Below are positions 55,538 through 64,000 of a stretch of 64,000 nt of DNA, in pieces (the stretch's first letter is position 1; the number at the start of each line of letters is the position of its first letter). The stretch covers positions 124,001 through 188,000 of the forward strand of contig NZ_JACLHY010000004.1 in the NCBI RefSeq assembly GCF_014397245.1, in the 5' to 3' direction. The notes beneath the pieces were generated by a model, which was not told the origin of the DNA, did not search any database, and saw nothing but the letters and a program-made list of their open reading frames with translations. The translations under genes and the position numbers were made by a program. This stretch comes from Arenibacter arenosicollis (lineage in GTDB: Bacteria; Bacteroidota; Bacteroidia; Flavobacteriales; Flavobacteriaceae).

Positions 55538-57163
55538 TTAGTTAATATTAAGTTCATTTACTTCTAATAAATCAAGATTAAAGTCTTGATTGACCGTCTC
55601 TATTGAAAGCGTCTCGAACGGTGCATTGGGAAAGAAGATTTCCGTCATTACCGTAGACCCTTCATCAAAAAATAATTCTATGGATGTCTTATCCAAAAGG
55701 ATAGTCCCGGACAGCATCGTACTGCCGGAGATTCGTTTCGCAATACTATTCTTATTCGAGAACGTATCGGAAAATCCTGTTTTACCTGATTTATTGCGAT
55801 CGATGAAAAAAGTATCATCGATGCCGTTGTATCCAAAGGACAATTCGTCCCCTTGCTTGTTGGAAAGCTTAAAAGTGAAACTATCTTTTTTTATATCTGA
55901 AATATTGAAGTTAATGGCTGCCCGAGAAAAATTTATCTTTTCTGAATTGATGAGTGCCAATTCCCCATTCACTGCAATATTTTCTTTCTTATACTTTACA
56001 CCTTTATAGGCGTCAATTTCATCAACTGGCTTAAAAGCCAACCTATAGGAATCTGCATCCTTAAGCAATTTTATTTCCCTTGCTACGGTCATGGCACTAC
56101 GCCAGGTTTCGGTAGGTACTTCGTTGGCATATTCCCAATTCGACATCCAACCCATATAAAATTTCCCGCCGTTCTTGGAGGTGACATTGGAAAAAGTAAC
56201 CCCGGCATAATTGTCCTTCCCAAAATCGATCCAAAAGTTCTGACCCTTGTTTAGGACTGTTTCAAAATCCCTATCCATGGTAAATTTTGTCCCATCAAAG
56301 TCCCCAATAAAATATTGTGTAGCACTACCCCCATTTGGACCCCCAGGATTTACACTTACATAGAGGACCCATTTGGTTTCATCAGTACCCTCTACAGGAA
56401 TAGGAAAAAGATCTGGACATTCCCAAACACCACCATGTGTTCCAATCTCCCTATTCAAATCCATACCGAAATCCGACAACAGCTCCCAGCTTTTAAGATC
56501 CTTTGAACCATAGAACATCACTTTGTCCTGGGCAGCCAGGACCATAACCCATTTCTTATGCTCCTCGTTCCAGGATACTTTAGGATCCCTAAAGTCCCTT
56601 ATTCCTGGATTTTTTATGACCGGGTTTCCTGAATATTTGGTCCAAGTAAGCCCTTCATCCAAGGAATATGCAATGGCCTGTGACTCAACATCGATTCCCT
56701 TGGCCTTTTCAATTTCCATATTATGATATGTAAACATGGCAATTATCGGCACTTGTCCCCCTGTCCCAAAGCCAGATGTATTTTGCAGATCCACCACTGC
56801 ACTTCCAGAAAAAATATATCCCAGATCATCCGGATATAATGCAATGGGCTGCTCCTTCCATTCTACCATATCGGTGCTTATAGCATGCCCCCAATGCATG
56901 GGACCCCATTTATTACCGTCTGGATAATGTTGAAAATACAAATGATAATATCCGTTGTAATGGAACATCCCATTGGGATCGTTCATCCATCCAACCTTAG
57001 GTGTAAAATGGTAATTTGGACGATACAATTCCTCTTCGGCATCCACAGAACTTTCCTGCTGGACAATAATGTCCGTGTTCTCTTTCTGCCCTTGTTCCTT
57101 GCATGCGTAAACTATGCACAGACCTGCAATGACAACAACTAATTTTAATCTATGTTTTTTCAT
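55538..57163 (-). CDS. Glycoside hydrolase family 32 lipoprotein (fructan-degrading)
   Basis: A 541-residue lipoprotein (lipobox VYAC, Cys21). The five-blade GH32 propeller has the nucleophile motif WMNDPNG (59-65, Asp62), the transition-state stabiliser FRDP (191-194) and the acid/base ECP (248-250). A C-terminal beta-sandwich covers about 385-541. It hydrolyses beta-fructosides (levan, inulin, sucrose or short oligomers); exo- or endo-action cannot be told. It lies between the MFS permease (29 bp) and susC (13 bp). No separate endo-levanase or surface-binding SusE-like gene accompanies it. Confidence 0.96.
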   Translation of the reverse strand: MKKHRLKLVVVIAGLCIVYACKEQGQKENTDIIVQQESSVDAEEELYRPNYHFTPKVGWMNDPNGMFHYNGYYHLYFQHYPDGNKWGPMHWGHAISTDMVEWKEQPIALYPDDLGYIFSGSAVVDLQNTSGFGTGGQVPIIAMFTYHNMEIEKAKGIDVESQAIAYSLDEGLTWTKYSGNPVIKNPGIRDFRDPKVSWNEEHKKWVMVLAAQDKVMFYGSKDLKSWELLSDFGMDLNREIGTHGGVWECPDLFPIPVEGTDETKWVLYVSVNPGGPNGGSATQYFIGDFDGTKFTMDRDFETVLNKGQNFWIDFGKDNYAGVTFSNVTSKNGGKFYMGWMSNWEYANEVPTETWRSAMTVAREIKLLKDADSYRLAFKPVDEIDAYKGVKYKKENIAVNGELALINSEKINFSRAAINFNISDIKKDSFTFKLSNKQGDELSFGYNGIDDTFFIDRNKSGKTGFSDTFSNKNSIAKRISGSTMLSGTILLDKTSIELFFDEGSTVMTEIFFPNAPFETLSIETVNQDFNLDLLEVNELNIN

Positions 57164-57192
57164 ACTTTCAAAAAATTGGGTTTAAATTTTAT

Positions 57193-58554
57193 CTATTTAT
57201 TCTTTTTAACTACCTCTACCTTCTTAGTATTTCCGCCATTGGACTTACTCAAGGATTTACTTAAAGCTTCCAAGGAAACCCCCTTCGTTTCTGGCATAAT
57301 GAAAGCCACAAAGAGCAATTGTAAAAACATCATAAAAGCAAAGAAGGCAAATACTGTTCCTGCTCCAATAGAGGAAAACAAGACCGGAATCAAGGAAGGG
57401 ATTACTGCCGCCAAGACCCAGTGGACCGAACTTCCAAAGGATTGTCCCGAACCTCTTAAATGATTTGGGAAAATTTCAGATATAAACACCCAGATTACGG
57501 TACCCTGGCCTACGGCATGCGCGGCAATGAACAGGAACAGGAATATTGCTACAGACATTCCTTCCCATTCAAGAAAAAAAGCACAGGACACCAAGGTCAG
57601 TGATACGATATACCCGATGGACCCTAGGTACATTAATTGTTTTCGACCAAGCCTATCGATCAGAAAAATACCCAAGAGGGTAAAAAGCAGGTTAGTGACC
57701 CCAATTCCAATACTGCTCAATAAGGCAGTACTTTCTCCCAGACCGGCCTCTTCCAAAATTCTAGGGGCATAGTATAGAAAGGCATTAATACCGGAAGCCT
57801 GATTAAAAAAGGCCATACAAAAGGCAAGAATTAATGGGAAGCGGTACTTCTTTATAAAAATATTTTCACCTGGTACCTTGTTTTCATTTTCCTGATTTAT
57901 TTCCAACATCAATTTTTCTACATCCTGACCTGGATTTATTACTTTTAGTACATTTAGCGCTTCTTCGGTACGAAGCTTGGTCAGAAGCCACCTTGGACTC
58001 TGTGGAACAGTCATGACAAACAGGGTATATATTACTGCGGGAATGGCCTCTACCCCAACCATCCATCGCCAGGCATTTTCACCTATACCACTTAACAGGT
58101 AATTGGAAAAAAAGGCTACCAATATTCCAAAGACGATATTAAATTGGTACAAGCCTACTAATTTACCCCTATCCTTGGCCGGGGCTATTTCAGAAATATA
58201 TGCAGGAGCTGCTATAGTGGATGCGCCCACTCCCAATCCACCTAAAAATCTAAAGAAGGCAAAAGTAATAGGGTCGTTTGAGAATGCAGAACCCAATGCG
58301 GATACGGTATAAAAAATCCCAATCCAGAACAGCGTTTTCTTTCTCCCCAACCTATTGGTAGGTATTCCGCCCAATAATGCTCCAACAACTGTTCCCCACA
58401 AAGCCATGGCCATTACTATAGTACCATGGAATACATCGGAAGAACCCCATAGCAACTGTAATTTTTTGTCCGCTCCGGAAATCACCACCGTGTCAAAACC
58501 AAATAGAAATCCCGCCAAAGCTGCAGTAATAGACCAAACCAATATTTTCTTCAT
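57193..58554 (-). CDS. MFS sugar porter (SP family), probable fructose permease
   Basis: A 453-residue, 12-helix major facilitator of the sugar porter type. The first loop signature appears as GGIPTNRLGRKKTLFWIG, the R-x-GRR-like site after helix 6-7 as IDRLGRKQLMYLG, and PETKG near the C-terminus is the usual sugar-porter ending. It moves a monosaccharide across the inner membrane, most likely fructose released by the GH32 enzyme. It is first in the operon downstream of the hybrid sensor gene; the preceding 231-bp gap should hold the operon promoter. Confidence 0.93.
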   Translation of the reverse strand: MKKILVWSITAALAGFLFGFDTVVISGADKKLQLLWGSSDVFHGTIVMAMALWGTVVGALLGGIPTNRLGRKKTLFWIGIFYTVSALGSAFSNDPITFAFFRFLGGLGVGASTIAAPAYISEIAPAKDRGKLVGLYQFNIVFGILVAFFSNYLLSGIGENAWRWMVGVEAIPAVIYTLFVMTVPQSPRWLLTKLRTEEALNVLKVINPGQDVEKLMLEINQENENKVPGENIFIKKYRFPLILAFCMAFFNQASGINAFLYYAPRILEEAGLGESTALLSSIGIGVTNLLFTLLGIFLIDRLGRKQLMYLGSIGYIVSLTLVSCAFFLEWEGMSVAIFLFLFIAAHAVGQGTVIWVFISEIFPNHLRGSGQSFGSSVHWVLAAVIPSLIPVLFSSIGAGTVFAFFAFMMFLQLLFVAFIMPETKGVSLEALSKSLSKSNGGNTKKVEVVKKNK

Positions 58555-58680
58555 ATCGCAATTATTAAATATGAAGACTATATTATTACAATTTATTTGG
58601 CAATTATTTAGTCAATGTTACAATCTATTGTGATTTCGTTAACATTTTTTAAAATAAACACAAAACTCTGATAACCAATA

Positions 58681-58702
58681 TGTTAACAAATTTATTTTAA
58701 CA
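58681..58702 (-). promoter_or_regulatory. Possible control site upstream of the fructan operon
   Basis: TGTTAA, ten bases, TTAACA forms an inverted repeat (58681-58702). On the minus strand TAAATTTG (58687-58694), a TAnnTTTG match, lies inside it. It is 127 bp before the MFS start codon. No -33 box fits, which would be expected if the sensor activates this promoter. Confidence 0.35.
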
Positions 58703-58761
58703 AAGAAGGATTGAACTAGTTATACTGATGTAACACAAAAGTTTAAAATTGATACATGGAA

Positions 58762-58789
58762 TTAAGGTAATAAGCTTAAATTACCTTAA
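58762..58789 (-). terminator. Hairpin over the hybrid sensor stop codon
   Basis: A 10-bp perfect stem TTAAGGTAAT/ATTACCTTAA has an eight-base loop, and the stop codon of the sensor gene lies in its arm at 58786-58788. The exit is only moderately T-rich, so it may be a weak terminator. Confidence 0.45.
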
Positions 58790-61530
58790 AGTGATTTTTT
58801 ATAGGCCCCTGGAGTAACACCGTATTTACTTTTAAAGGCTGTAGAAAAGTAATTTGGGGAGGAAAATCCTGTACTATACCCTATTTCCGACATGGAAAGA
58901 TCTGTGTTTTCTAGCATAGTTTTTGCATTTTCCAATCTATAATTGGAAATATAATCGCTGACGCTTATTCCCAACATTGCCTTTACCTTTCTATACAATT
59001 GAACCCTAGAAATATTCAACCCATCGGCTAAATTTTCAACGGAAAAATTAGCATTATCCAGGTTCACCTTTATTTGTTGGTTTAGTTCCCGTACAAATAA
59101 TTGTTCAGGGCTCCCAAACGCTTGCCCCTGTTCAATTTTATGAATGTTATTGGTATAATAATACCTTAACTTTTCCCTATTGTAAAGGAGCGACTTTATA
59201 GATTGCGTTAAGATGGAATAGCTAAATGGCTTTGTCAAATAAAGATCGGCTCCGCTTTTAAGGCCTTGTAGAAAAGAATCCCTATTGCCCAGTGCTGTTA
59301 ATATTATAACTGGAATATGCGATGTTCGCAAATCGTTCTTCAAGATTTCACAAATTTCAAATCCATTTTTATCGGGCAAGTTTATATCACATATGATAAC
59401 ATCAGGAATATTCTCAAATGCCAATTCTATACCATCGGTACCATCGGATAATATCATATCATACTCGACACCTAGTTTATTCTTTAGGAAAAAACTTAAA
59501 TCCCGATTGTCCTCTATTAAAAGAATGGAATAGCTATCATCCCTAATTTTGGTATCCAGTTCCAAAAAGTTATCATCCGAGGTAATATCCCCGGAAAAAT
59601 CACTGAGCGTTGTATCCGCCAAATCTGGGTCAATTACAATTTGATCTTCATTAAAATGGGTATTTCCTTTAAATAGGGTGATAATAAATTCTGTTCCGTG
59701 ATAGGATTTAACTTCAATTTTACCAAGATGAAGTTCCACAAATTGTTTACTAAGATGTAAACCTACCCCTGAACTATTTTTCCTATTATTGGAACCCTTA
59801 AAAAATGGAGTGAATACATTTTTTAATTCGTTTTCCGGAATTCCTATTCCGTTGTCCTTAAAGTGAATATCAACAGTACTTTCGTCTAAATTATCGTTAA
59901 TTTCAATATCGATTCTTCCATTATCAGGAGTAAATTTAAAGGCATTGGACAATAGGTTAAAATAGACTTTATCCATTAAATTTCGGTCGATAAACAAGTC
60001 CAAATCTTCATTATTTGTGGTAATATTGAATTTGATTCCCCTCTTTTTTGCCTCCCCTATAAATTCTTTAAATATATTGTTGGAGAACCTAAAAATATTT
60101 GTTTCTGAAGCCCTAACATTGAAATTTTGGTCCTCCACTTTTCTAAAATCCAATAAATTATTGATCAGCCTAAGTAAGCGATTGGAGTTGTTCTGAATCA
60201 ATTCCACCTCAAATCCAGTTTTATAGCCCTTTTGTTTGTCCCATTCCCGTAGCGATTCTATAGAACTCATAATTAGCGTGATAGGAGTTTTAAACTCATG
60301 GGATAACCCTGTAAAAAAGTTCAATTTGGCCTCATTACTTTCCTTTACTTCATTGGCTATTTTCTCGATTTGATTTCTTTGTACAGTAATCTTTTTATTG
60401 ATCAACTCCAGCTGTCTATTTTTCTTGGATATAGCTATTTTGGAATATATGCTATAAACAGCTAGGCCAAATATTATTACCGAAAATATAATAATGATTT
60501 TCAGAATATTATTTTGTGAATAGTAGAGTTGTTCTTGTCTTTTAATGGCGGAAATCTGAGATTCAATGAGACCTTGCTGCTCATTTATTTTACTGAATTG
60601 ATTCTGCATTATATCAGCATTAAACTGATCAATAACAGTGGTACTCAGAATATTATTTGTAGGCACCACCTCAGCGTTTAAAATTTTCAAGGCGATCTTA
60701 ATTGCTTCAGCACCACCTGTAGGATACAATATCGTCGCATTTAGAACCCCATCTTTTACTAATTGTATGCCTCCGTTAGGTCCATTAAGTCCGTCAACAC
60801 CAATGATTTTTATTTGGCCTTCCATGCCCAAATTCCTAGCTATTTCCCAGGCACCCTTGGCCATTCTGTCGTTATGGGCAAAAATATAATCTACCGGTCC
60901 GGTTCTTGACAATAATTCTCGTAAACTTTCCGTGATGGATTCCTTCTCCCAATCCCCTTCTATGGTTCCAGCAAATTTTATTTTGGGAAATTTATCCAAA
61001 ATCTGATGAAAGCCTAGGCTCCTTTCGTCAGCAGGGGAAGATCCAGCTAGACCCCTTATTTCAATAACCCTTAATGAATCCTGAACATTGGAAACAATGA
61101 TTTTTGCAGCATTACGGCCAACTTCAATATTGTCTGCACCTACATATGCCGTGTATTTTTGATTGTCCGTTTTCCTATCCACTACCAGTACCGGAATCCC
61201 GGCATTCATTGCCTCTTCCACAATGGGAGTAATGGGTTTGGATTGAATAGGGGAAACAATAATAATATCAACAGTGTCCGATATGAATTCCTTTAACTGT
61301 GCTATTTGCTGTTGAACATTGTAGTTTGCGTTAGAAATGCTCAAAGTAACATTGGAATACAAAGAGGCTTGTACTTCCATGGCATTATTCATAGATTGCC
61401 TCCATTCGTCATTTAACATGGCCTGCGAGAAACCTATCCGAACTTCCTCTTTTTCAGTTTGTTTTGCACACGAGAAAAAAAGAAAAATCAGAAATAACAA
61501 CAATAAAAAGTTGATTCTTTTGGGACTCAT
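58786..61530 (-). CDS. Hybrid two-component system sensor/regulator (HTCS), fructose-type
   Basis: A 914-residue single-chain system from ATG 61530. In order: a lipoprotein-like signal (LFFSC), a periplasmic sugar-binding-protein-like domain (Peripla_BP_4; about 25-320), a membrane helix (about 340-365), HisKA with SHEFKTPITLI, HATPase with NLLSNAFKFTPDNG and GVGLHL, a receiver domain with DINLPDKNG (phospho-Asp) and a C-terminal AraC helix-turn-helix (SVENLADGLNISRVQLYRK, cited in part). Among Bacteroides HTCS proteins this periplasmic domain type is the fructose sensor of the fructan locus (BT1754). It should activate the MFS-GH32-susCD-kinase genes. Confidence 0.93.
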   Translation of the reverse strand: MSPKRINFLLLLFLIFLFFSCAKQTEKEEVRIGFSQAMLNDEWRQSMNNAMEVQASLYSNVTLSISNANYNVQQQIAQLKEFISDTVDIIIVSPIQSKPITPIVEEAMNAGIPVLVVDRKTDNQKYTAYVGADNIEVGRNAAKIIVSNVQDSLRVIEIRGLAGSSPADERSLGFHQILDKFPKIKFAGTIEGDWEKESITESLRELLSRTGPVDYIFAHNDRMAKGAWEIARNLGMEGQIKIIGVDGLNGPNGGIQLVKDGVLNATILYPTGGAEAIKIALKILNAEVVPTNNILSTTVIDQFNADIMQNQFSKINEQQGLIESQISAIKRQEQLYYSQNNILKIIIIFSVIIFGLAVYSIYSKIAISKKNRQLELINKKITVQRNQIEKIANEVKESNEAKLNFFTGLSHEFKTPITLIMSSIESLREWDKQKGYKTGFEVELIQNNSNRLLRLINNLLDFRKVEDQNFNVRASETNIFRFSNNIFKEFIGEAKKRGIKFNITTNNEDLDLFIDRNLMDKVYFNLLSNAFKFTPDNGRIDIEINDNLDESTVDIHFKDNGIGIPENELKNVFTPFFKGSNNRKNSSGVGLHLSKQFVELHLGKIEVKSYHGTEFIITLFKGNTHFNEDQIVIDPDLADTTLSDFSGDITSDDNFLELDTKIRDDSYSILLIEDNRDLSFFLKNKLGVEYDMILSDGTDGIELAFENIPDVIICDINLPDKNGFEICEILKNDLRTSHIPVIILTALGNRDSFLQGLKSGADLYLTKPFSYSILTQSIKSLLYNREKLRYYYTNNIHKIEQGQAFGSPEQLFVRELNQQIKVNLDNANFSVENLADGLNISRVQLYRKVKAMLGISVSDYISNYRLENAKTMLENTDLSMSEIGYSTGFSSPNYFSTAFKSKYGVTPGAYKKSL

Positions 61531-61575
61531 AAAAATTGAGTTTATCACGTAAACTTAGGAAGTTATAAAACTCCA

Positions 61576-61701
61576 TTAGCAACTTACGAAAAATACCCAT
61601 TCAATTCCCTGAAATTCACGCCAAATAATATTAGGCCGATATTGCACAACCAAGGAAAAGGCAAACAACAATAGGGCGAACAACACTAATCTATTTTTCA
61701 T
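61576..61701 (-). pseudogene. 41-codon ORF, possible remnant of a sulfatase N-terminus
   Basis: ATG 61701 opens a 41-residue frame ending at 61576. It has a clear signal-peptide-like start (KNRLVLFALLLFAFSLVVQ) directly followed by YRPNIIW, the typical first strand of S1 sulfatases (R/KPNIIxxxxDD). After that the sequence turns unrelated and stops. It lies between the PA14 sulfatase and the sensor gene, on the same strand. A short secreted peptide is the alternative. Confidence 0.4.
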
Positions 61702-61739
61702 AGGTAATGACTTTTTGGTTGTTTATTGCCTATCTTATT

Positions 61740-63863
61740 TTACTTGGTGAAAAAAGCATTTTCCGGGACTTTGGTTCTCGAAAAAGATGGACCTTCCCAG
61801 CTTAATTCCAATGAGCTGGCACTCTTAGGGTTTCTGCCACAGTAAATCTTAATGGGGTGATAACCTGCTTCAAGGGTAATGCTCCCTTCTCTTATTGTGC
61901 CAGCTTCATATCCATAATCGGCATCAATAACACTTGCCCCATGAATTTTTAAAAAGCTCTTAGTTTCGGACTTCATAGAGAAAGTATATTCCCCATCCAC
62001 TGGAATATTAATATATCCCTCAAAAAGTAACAACTCACCTTTATTCAACTTTATTCCTCCTGGATCAAGGGAAGTAACCTTACCCATTGCAGTAGCCGGC
62101 AACAAATTTAATTGCGGTAACCAAGGAGCCGAATTTTGATAGGCCGTCCAACTAAGGCCGTTGATTAGCCCGTCCACGGAACTTGCGGTAATGGCCGCAT
62201 TGTCATATGGTCTTTGGGCGGCAGCATCAGGCATACGCACCTGCAGTACCCGTTCTTTAAAAGTTTGTTGCAACTCCTTCATATAATCATTACCCGCCAA
62301 ATTATTAGCCTGTTGGGTATCGCTAATAACATTGTATATTTCAAAATCATCATCGGCATTTTTAATATCATATCGGAGTCCGACCAGGTCCCCAATCCGC
62401 ATCATCTGCATTTCCTTCCTCAATCTACCGCGATTATTCGGTGCAAATTCGTCATAATTTGGAGTGTGCTGACCTTGGGTATATTCCACATAAATAAGAC
62501 TCTGTTGTTGGTCACCTTGTCCGGTCAATGATGGCAACAAGGAAACCCCGTCGGAATTTACGGGAGCTGGAGTACCCGCAGCAGCAGTGAACGTTGGCAA
62601 CCAGTCATAGGATATAGAAGGCGATTTAACCACGTGTCCAGCCTTAATTTGTGCCGGCCATTTGGCAATAGTAGGCAACCGCTCTCCCCCTTCCAAGACA
62701 TCCCTTTTAATTCCATCAAACGGACCAAAACTGTTGAAGAAATTTGCTTCATAGGGCTCATTGTCCAGGTATGATTCAATGGAGGGCCCATTGTCAGAAC
62801 TAAATACGACCAAAGTGTTTTGATCGATATTAAGATCGGATAATAGCTTTAAAATATCACCTACCTGATCATCGATTCTTCGAGTAGTCGTGGCATATCG
62901 CTTATAGACATTAGGCCAGGCCACTTCGGGCGTAGTTTCATTGTTATCATGATCATAGGTAGCGTCGCTATAATCTGGATGTACCCAGGAATCTATGGTT
63001 CCCGAAGCAGTGTTTATCATTTGACCAGGCTTCCCTGTCCATTGTAAGCCACCATTTAAACCTCCCCCATCGGGATAGGCCTGGGTGGGCAATTCCAAAA
63101 CGGCATGTGGAGTATCAAAGGCCAAATACATAAAGAAGGGTTGTTTTCCCCCTTTACCTTTTGTTTGTTCTACAATCCATTTTTTGGCCACGGCGGTCCA
63201 TAGGTCACCAGTATAACACTTGTCCAGATCCTTACTTACTTCTGTTTTATTTTCATAGACTTCCTTTGCTCCCCTATAAAGGCCTTCCTTGGGATAATGC
63301 TCGTGGCCGTCCCTGTGCCACATATAGCCGTAATAGTAGTCGAACCCACGATCAATGGGGTGAGCAGGCCAACTATCTCCACCCTCGGACCATTTATTGG
63401 AACCCATTAGTCCCCATTTTCCAATGGCGGCAGTGGTATAGCCCAATTTCTGAAGTACGTTGCCCATAGTGTGGTTATCCGCCAAGGCCTTGTCGAACTG
63501 ATTATTCCTAACATTGGCGTGTCCTTGACTTAAACCGGACAATAAGGAAGCCCTCGAAGGTGCACAAACCGGTGCAGCGGCATAGTGATGGGGCAACAAA
63601 GCGCCCTCAGAGGCCATTTTATCCAGATTGGGTGTCAAGACCCAAGGTTCACTACGGTCGTTGATCTTCTGTCTTTGATTTTGAAAAAATACCCCCACAT
63701 CGCCATATCCCAAATCATCGGTAAGGACAAATATAATGTTTGGTTTTTGATCATTGCCCATAGTCCCTGCCTCTTGGGCATAAGCTATTTTTACGCCTAA
63801 TCCCATTATCATTAAAACAACAATTGGTAACAAGTAGCGATTTCCTATTTTAAAGTATGACAT
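61740..63863 (-). CDS. S1-family sulfatase with C-terminal PA14 domain
   Basis: A 707-residue secreted sulfatase; the signal peptide ends AYAQ (about 30). PNIIFVLTDDLGYGD holds the first metal aspartates, and CAPSR at 100-104 is the sulfatase signature whose Cys100 is converted to formylglycine; TAAIGKWGL and SSDNGP are later active-site blocks. Residues about 590-705 look like a PA14 carbohydrate-binding domain (FEGYINIPVDGEYTFSMKS, cited in part). It removes sulfate from a glycan or small ester; the exact S1 subfamily is not clear. It is read toward the fructan locus but probably belongs to a unit continuing upstream of the window. Confidence 0.92.
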   Translation of the reverse strand: MSYFKIGNRYLLPIVVLMIMGLGVKIAYAQEAGTMGNDQKPNIIFVLTDDLGYGDVGVFFQNQRQKINDRSEPWVLTPNLDKMASEGALLPHHYAAAPVCAPSRASLLSGLSQGHANVRNNQFDKALADNHTMGNVLQKLGYTTAAIGKWGLMGSNKWSEGGDSWPAHPIDRGFDYYYGYMWHRDGHEHYPKEGLYRGAKEVYENKTEVSKDLDKCYTGDLWTAVAKKWIVEQTKGKGGKQPFFMYLAFDTPHAVLELPTQAYPDGGGLNGGLQWTGKPGQMINTASGTIDSWVHPDYSDATYDHDNNETTPEVAWPNVYKRYATTTRRIDDQVGDILKLLSDLNIDQNTLVVFSSDNGPSIESYLDNEPYEANFFNSFGPFDGIKRDVLEGGERLPTIAKWPAQIKAGHVVKSPSISYDWLPTFTAAAGTPAPVNSDGVSLLPSLTGQGDQQQSLIYVEYTQGQHTPNYDEFAPNNRGRLRKEMQMMRIGDLVGLRYDIKNADDDFEIYNVISDTQQANNLAGNDYMKELQQTFKERVLQVRMPDAAAQRPYDNAAITASSVDGLINGLSWTAYQNSAPWLPQLNLLPATAMGKVTSLDPGGIKLNKGELLLFEGYINIPVDGEYTFSMKSETKSFLKIHGASVIDADYGYEAGTIREGSITLEAGYHPIKIYCGRNPKSASSLELSWEGPSFSRTKVPENAFFTK

Positions 63864-63884
63864 TGTCTATAAATTATTTGGTTG

Positions 63885-64000
63885 TTATTTAAATTTAAGG
63901 CTGGGAAGCAATTCGTCTTTCATTAGTATTTGTTTTGCCTTGCCCATATATTTGTTTTTCTTGAACACGATATTTTTTGATGCATTTACCGTAATGGCGG
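63885..64000 (-). CDS. C-terminal end of an unidentified gene (5' part beyond the window)
   Basis: On the minus strand a frame open from 64000 ends in TAA at 63885-63887, giving at least 38 codons just upstream of the sulfatase (21-bp gap, same strand). The piece ITVNASKNIVFKKN looks like a turn of a right-handed beta-helix, and the chain ends in a basic tail. This is too short to name. It could be a polysaccharide lyase or glycosidase of the beta-helix type, or something else. Confidence 0.5.
   Translation of the reverse strand, partial: AITVNASKNIVFKKNKYMGKAKQILMKDELLPSLKFK

Noticed and set aside
55590-56009. 139-codon plus-strand ORF opposite the GH32 gene
   Set aside because: It overlaps the conserved GH32 C-terminal domain and shows no independent coding signal.
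58555-58785. Canonical sigma-70 promoter for the fructan operon
   Set aside because: AT-rich sequence gives many chance -10 matches; Bacteroidota use TTTG/TAnnTTTG elements, and no complete pair was found here.

Overview
The window looks like chromosome from a marine member of the Flavobacteriaceae (Bacteroidota), probably near Zobellia, Maribacter or Arenibacter; the genus is a guess. The signs are gliding and type IX secretion genes (gldJ, porV), a SusC/SusD pair, a hybrid two-component sensor, many lipoproteins, low GC, and promoter-like TAnnTTTG elements in place of sigma-70 boxes. No insertion sequence, prophage, integrase, CRISPR array or rRNA was seen. One tRNA gene (Val, anticodon GAC) is present.

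Positions 1-36.4 kb are a housekeeping block. It holds the end of an alpha-2-macroglobulin gene, a small DoxX-like protein, a DUF4136 lipoprotein, obg, an HPRT-adenylate kinase fusion, purK-purE, an M3 oligopeptidase, a PH-domain protein, a rhodanese lipoprotein, an ECF sigma factor with a tiny zinc-finger partner, a UbiA-like membrane protein and gcvP. A ketoacyl synthase III / methyltransferase / glycosyltransferase trio, a PafA-like phosphatase and an MlaE-MlaF pair follow. Then come sprT-like/manC/DUF389, an AI-2E-type permease, M28 peptidase/SDR/HAD, pdhA-pdhC, cdd, porV, gldJ and murF, ending at the tRNA.

Positions 36.8-49.5 kb are accessory. After a secreted phosphodiesterase-like enzyme and a 57-residue orphan membrane protein comes a catabolic locus: Gfo/Idh/MocA oxidoreductase, SDR, SIS-domain protein, FAD oxidoreductase and phosphotriesterase-family hydrolase. 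A convergent GntR-UTRA regulator follows, then a divergent pair: a large heme-c lipoprotein and a Tat-exported TIM-barrel epimerase-like protein. Near copies of one 16-bp palindrome lie before the first operon, before the regulator and before the heme gene, so the three units probably form one local regulon. It has no transporter or kinase, and the substrate is unknown. This is the best candidate for an undescribed system here.

Positions 49.6-61.5 kb are a compact fructan utilisation locus read on the minus strand. It contains a hybrid sensor with a sugar-binding-protein-like periplasmic domain, an MFS sugar permease, a GH32 lipoprotein, SusC, SusD and a PfkB-type (probably fructose) kinase. 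A PA14-tailed S1 sulfatase and the end of one more gene lie upstream, up to position 64000. A 41-codon ORF between the sulfatase and the sensor resembles the severed start of another sulfatase.
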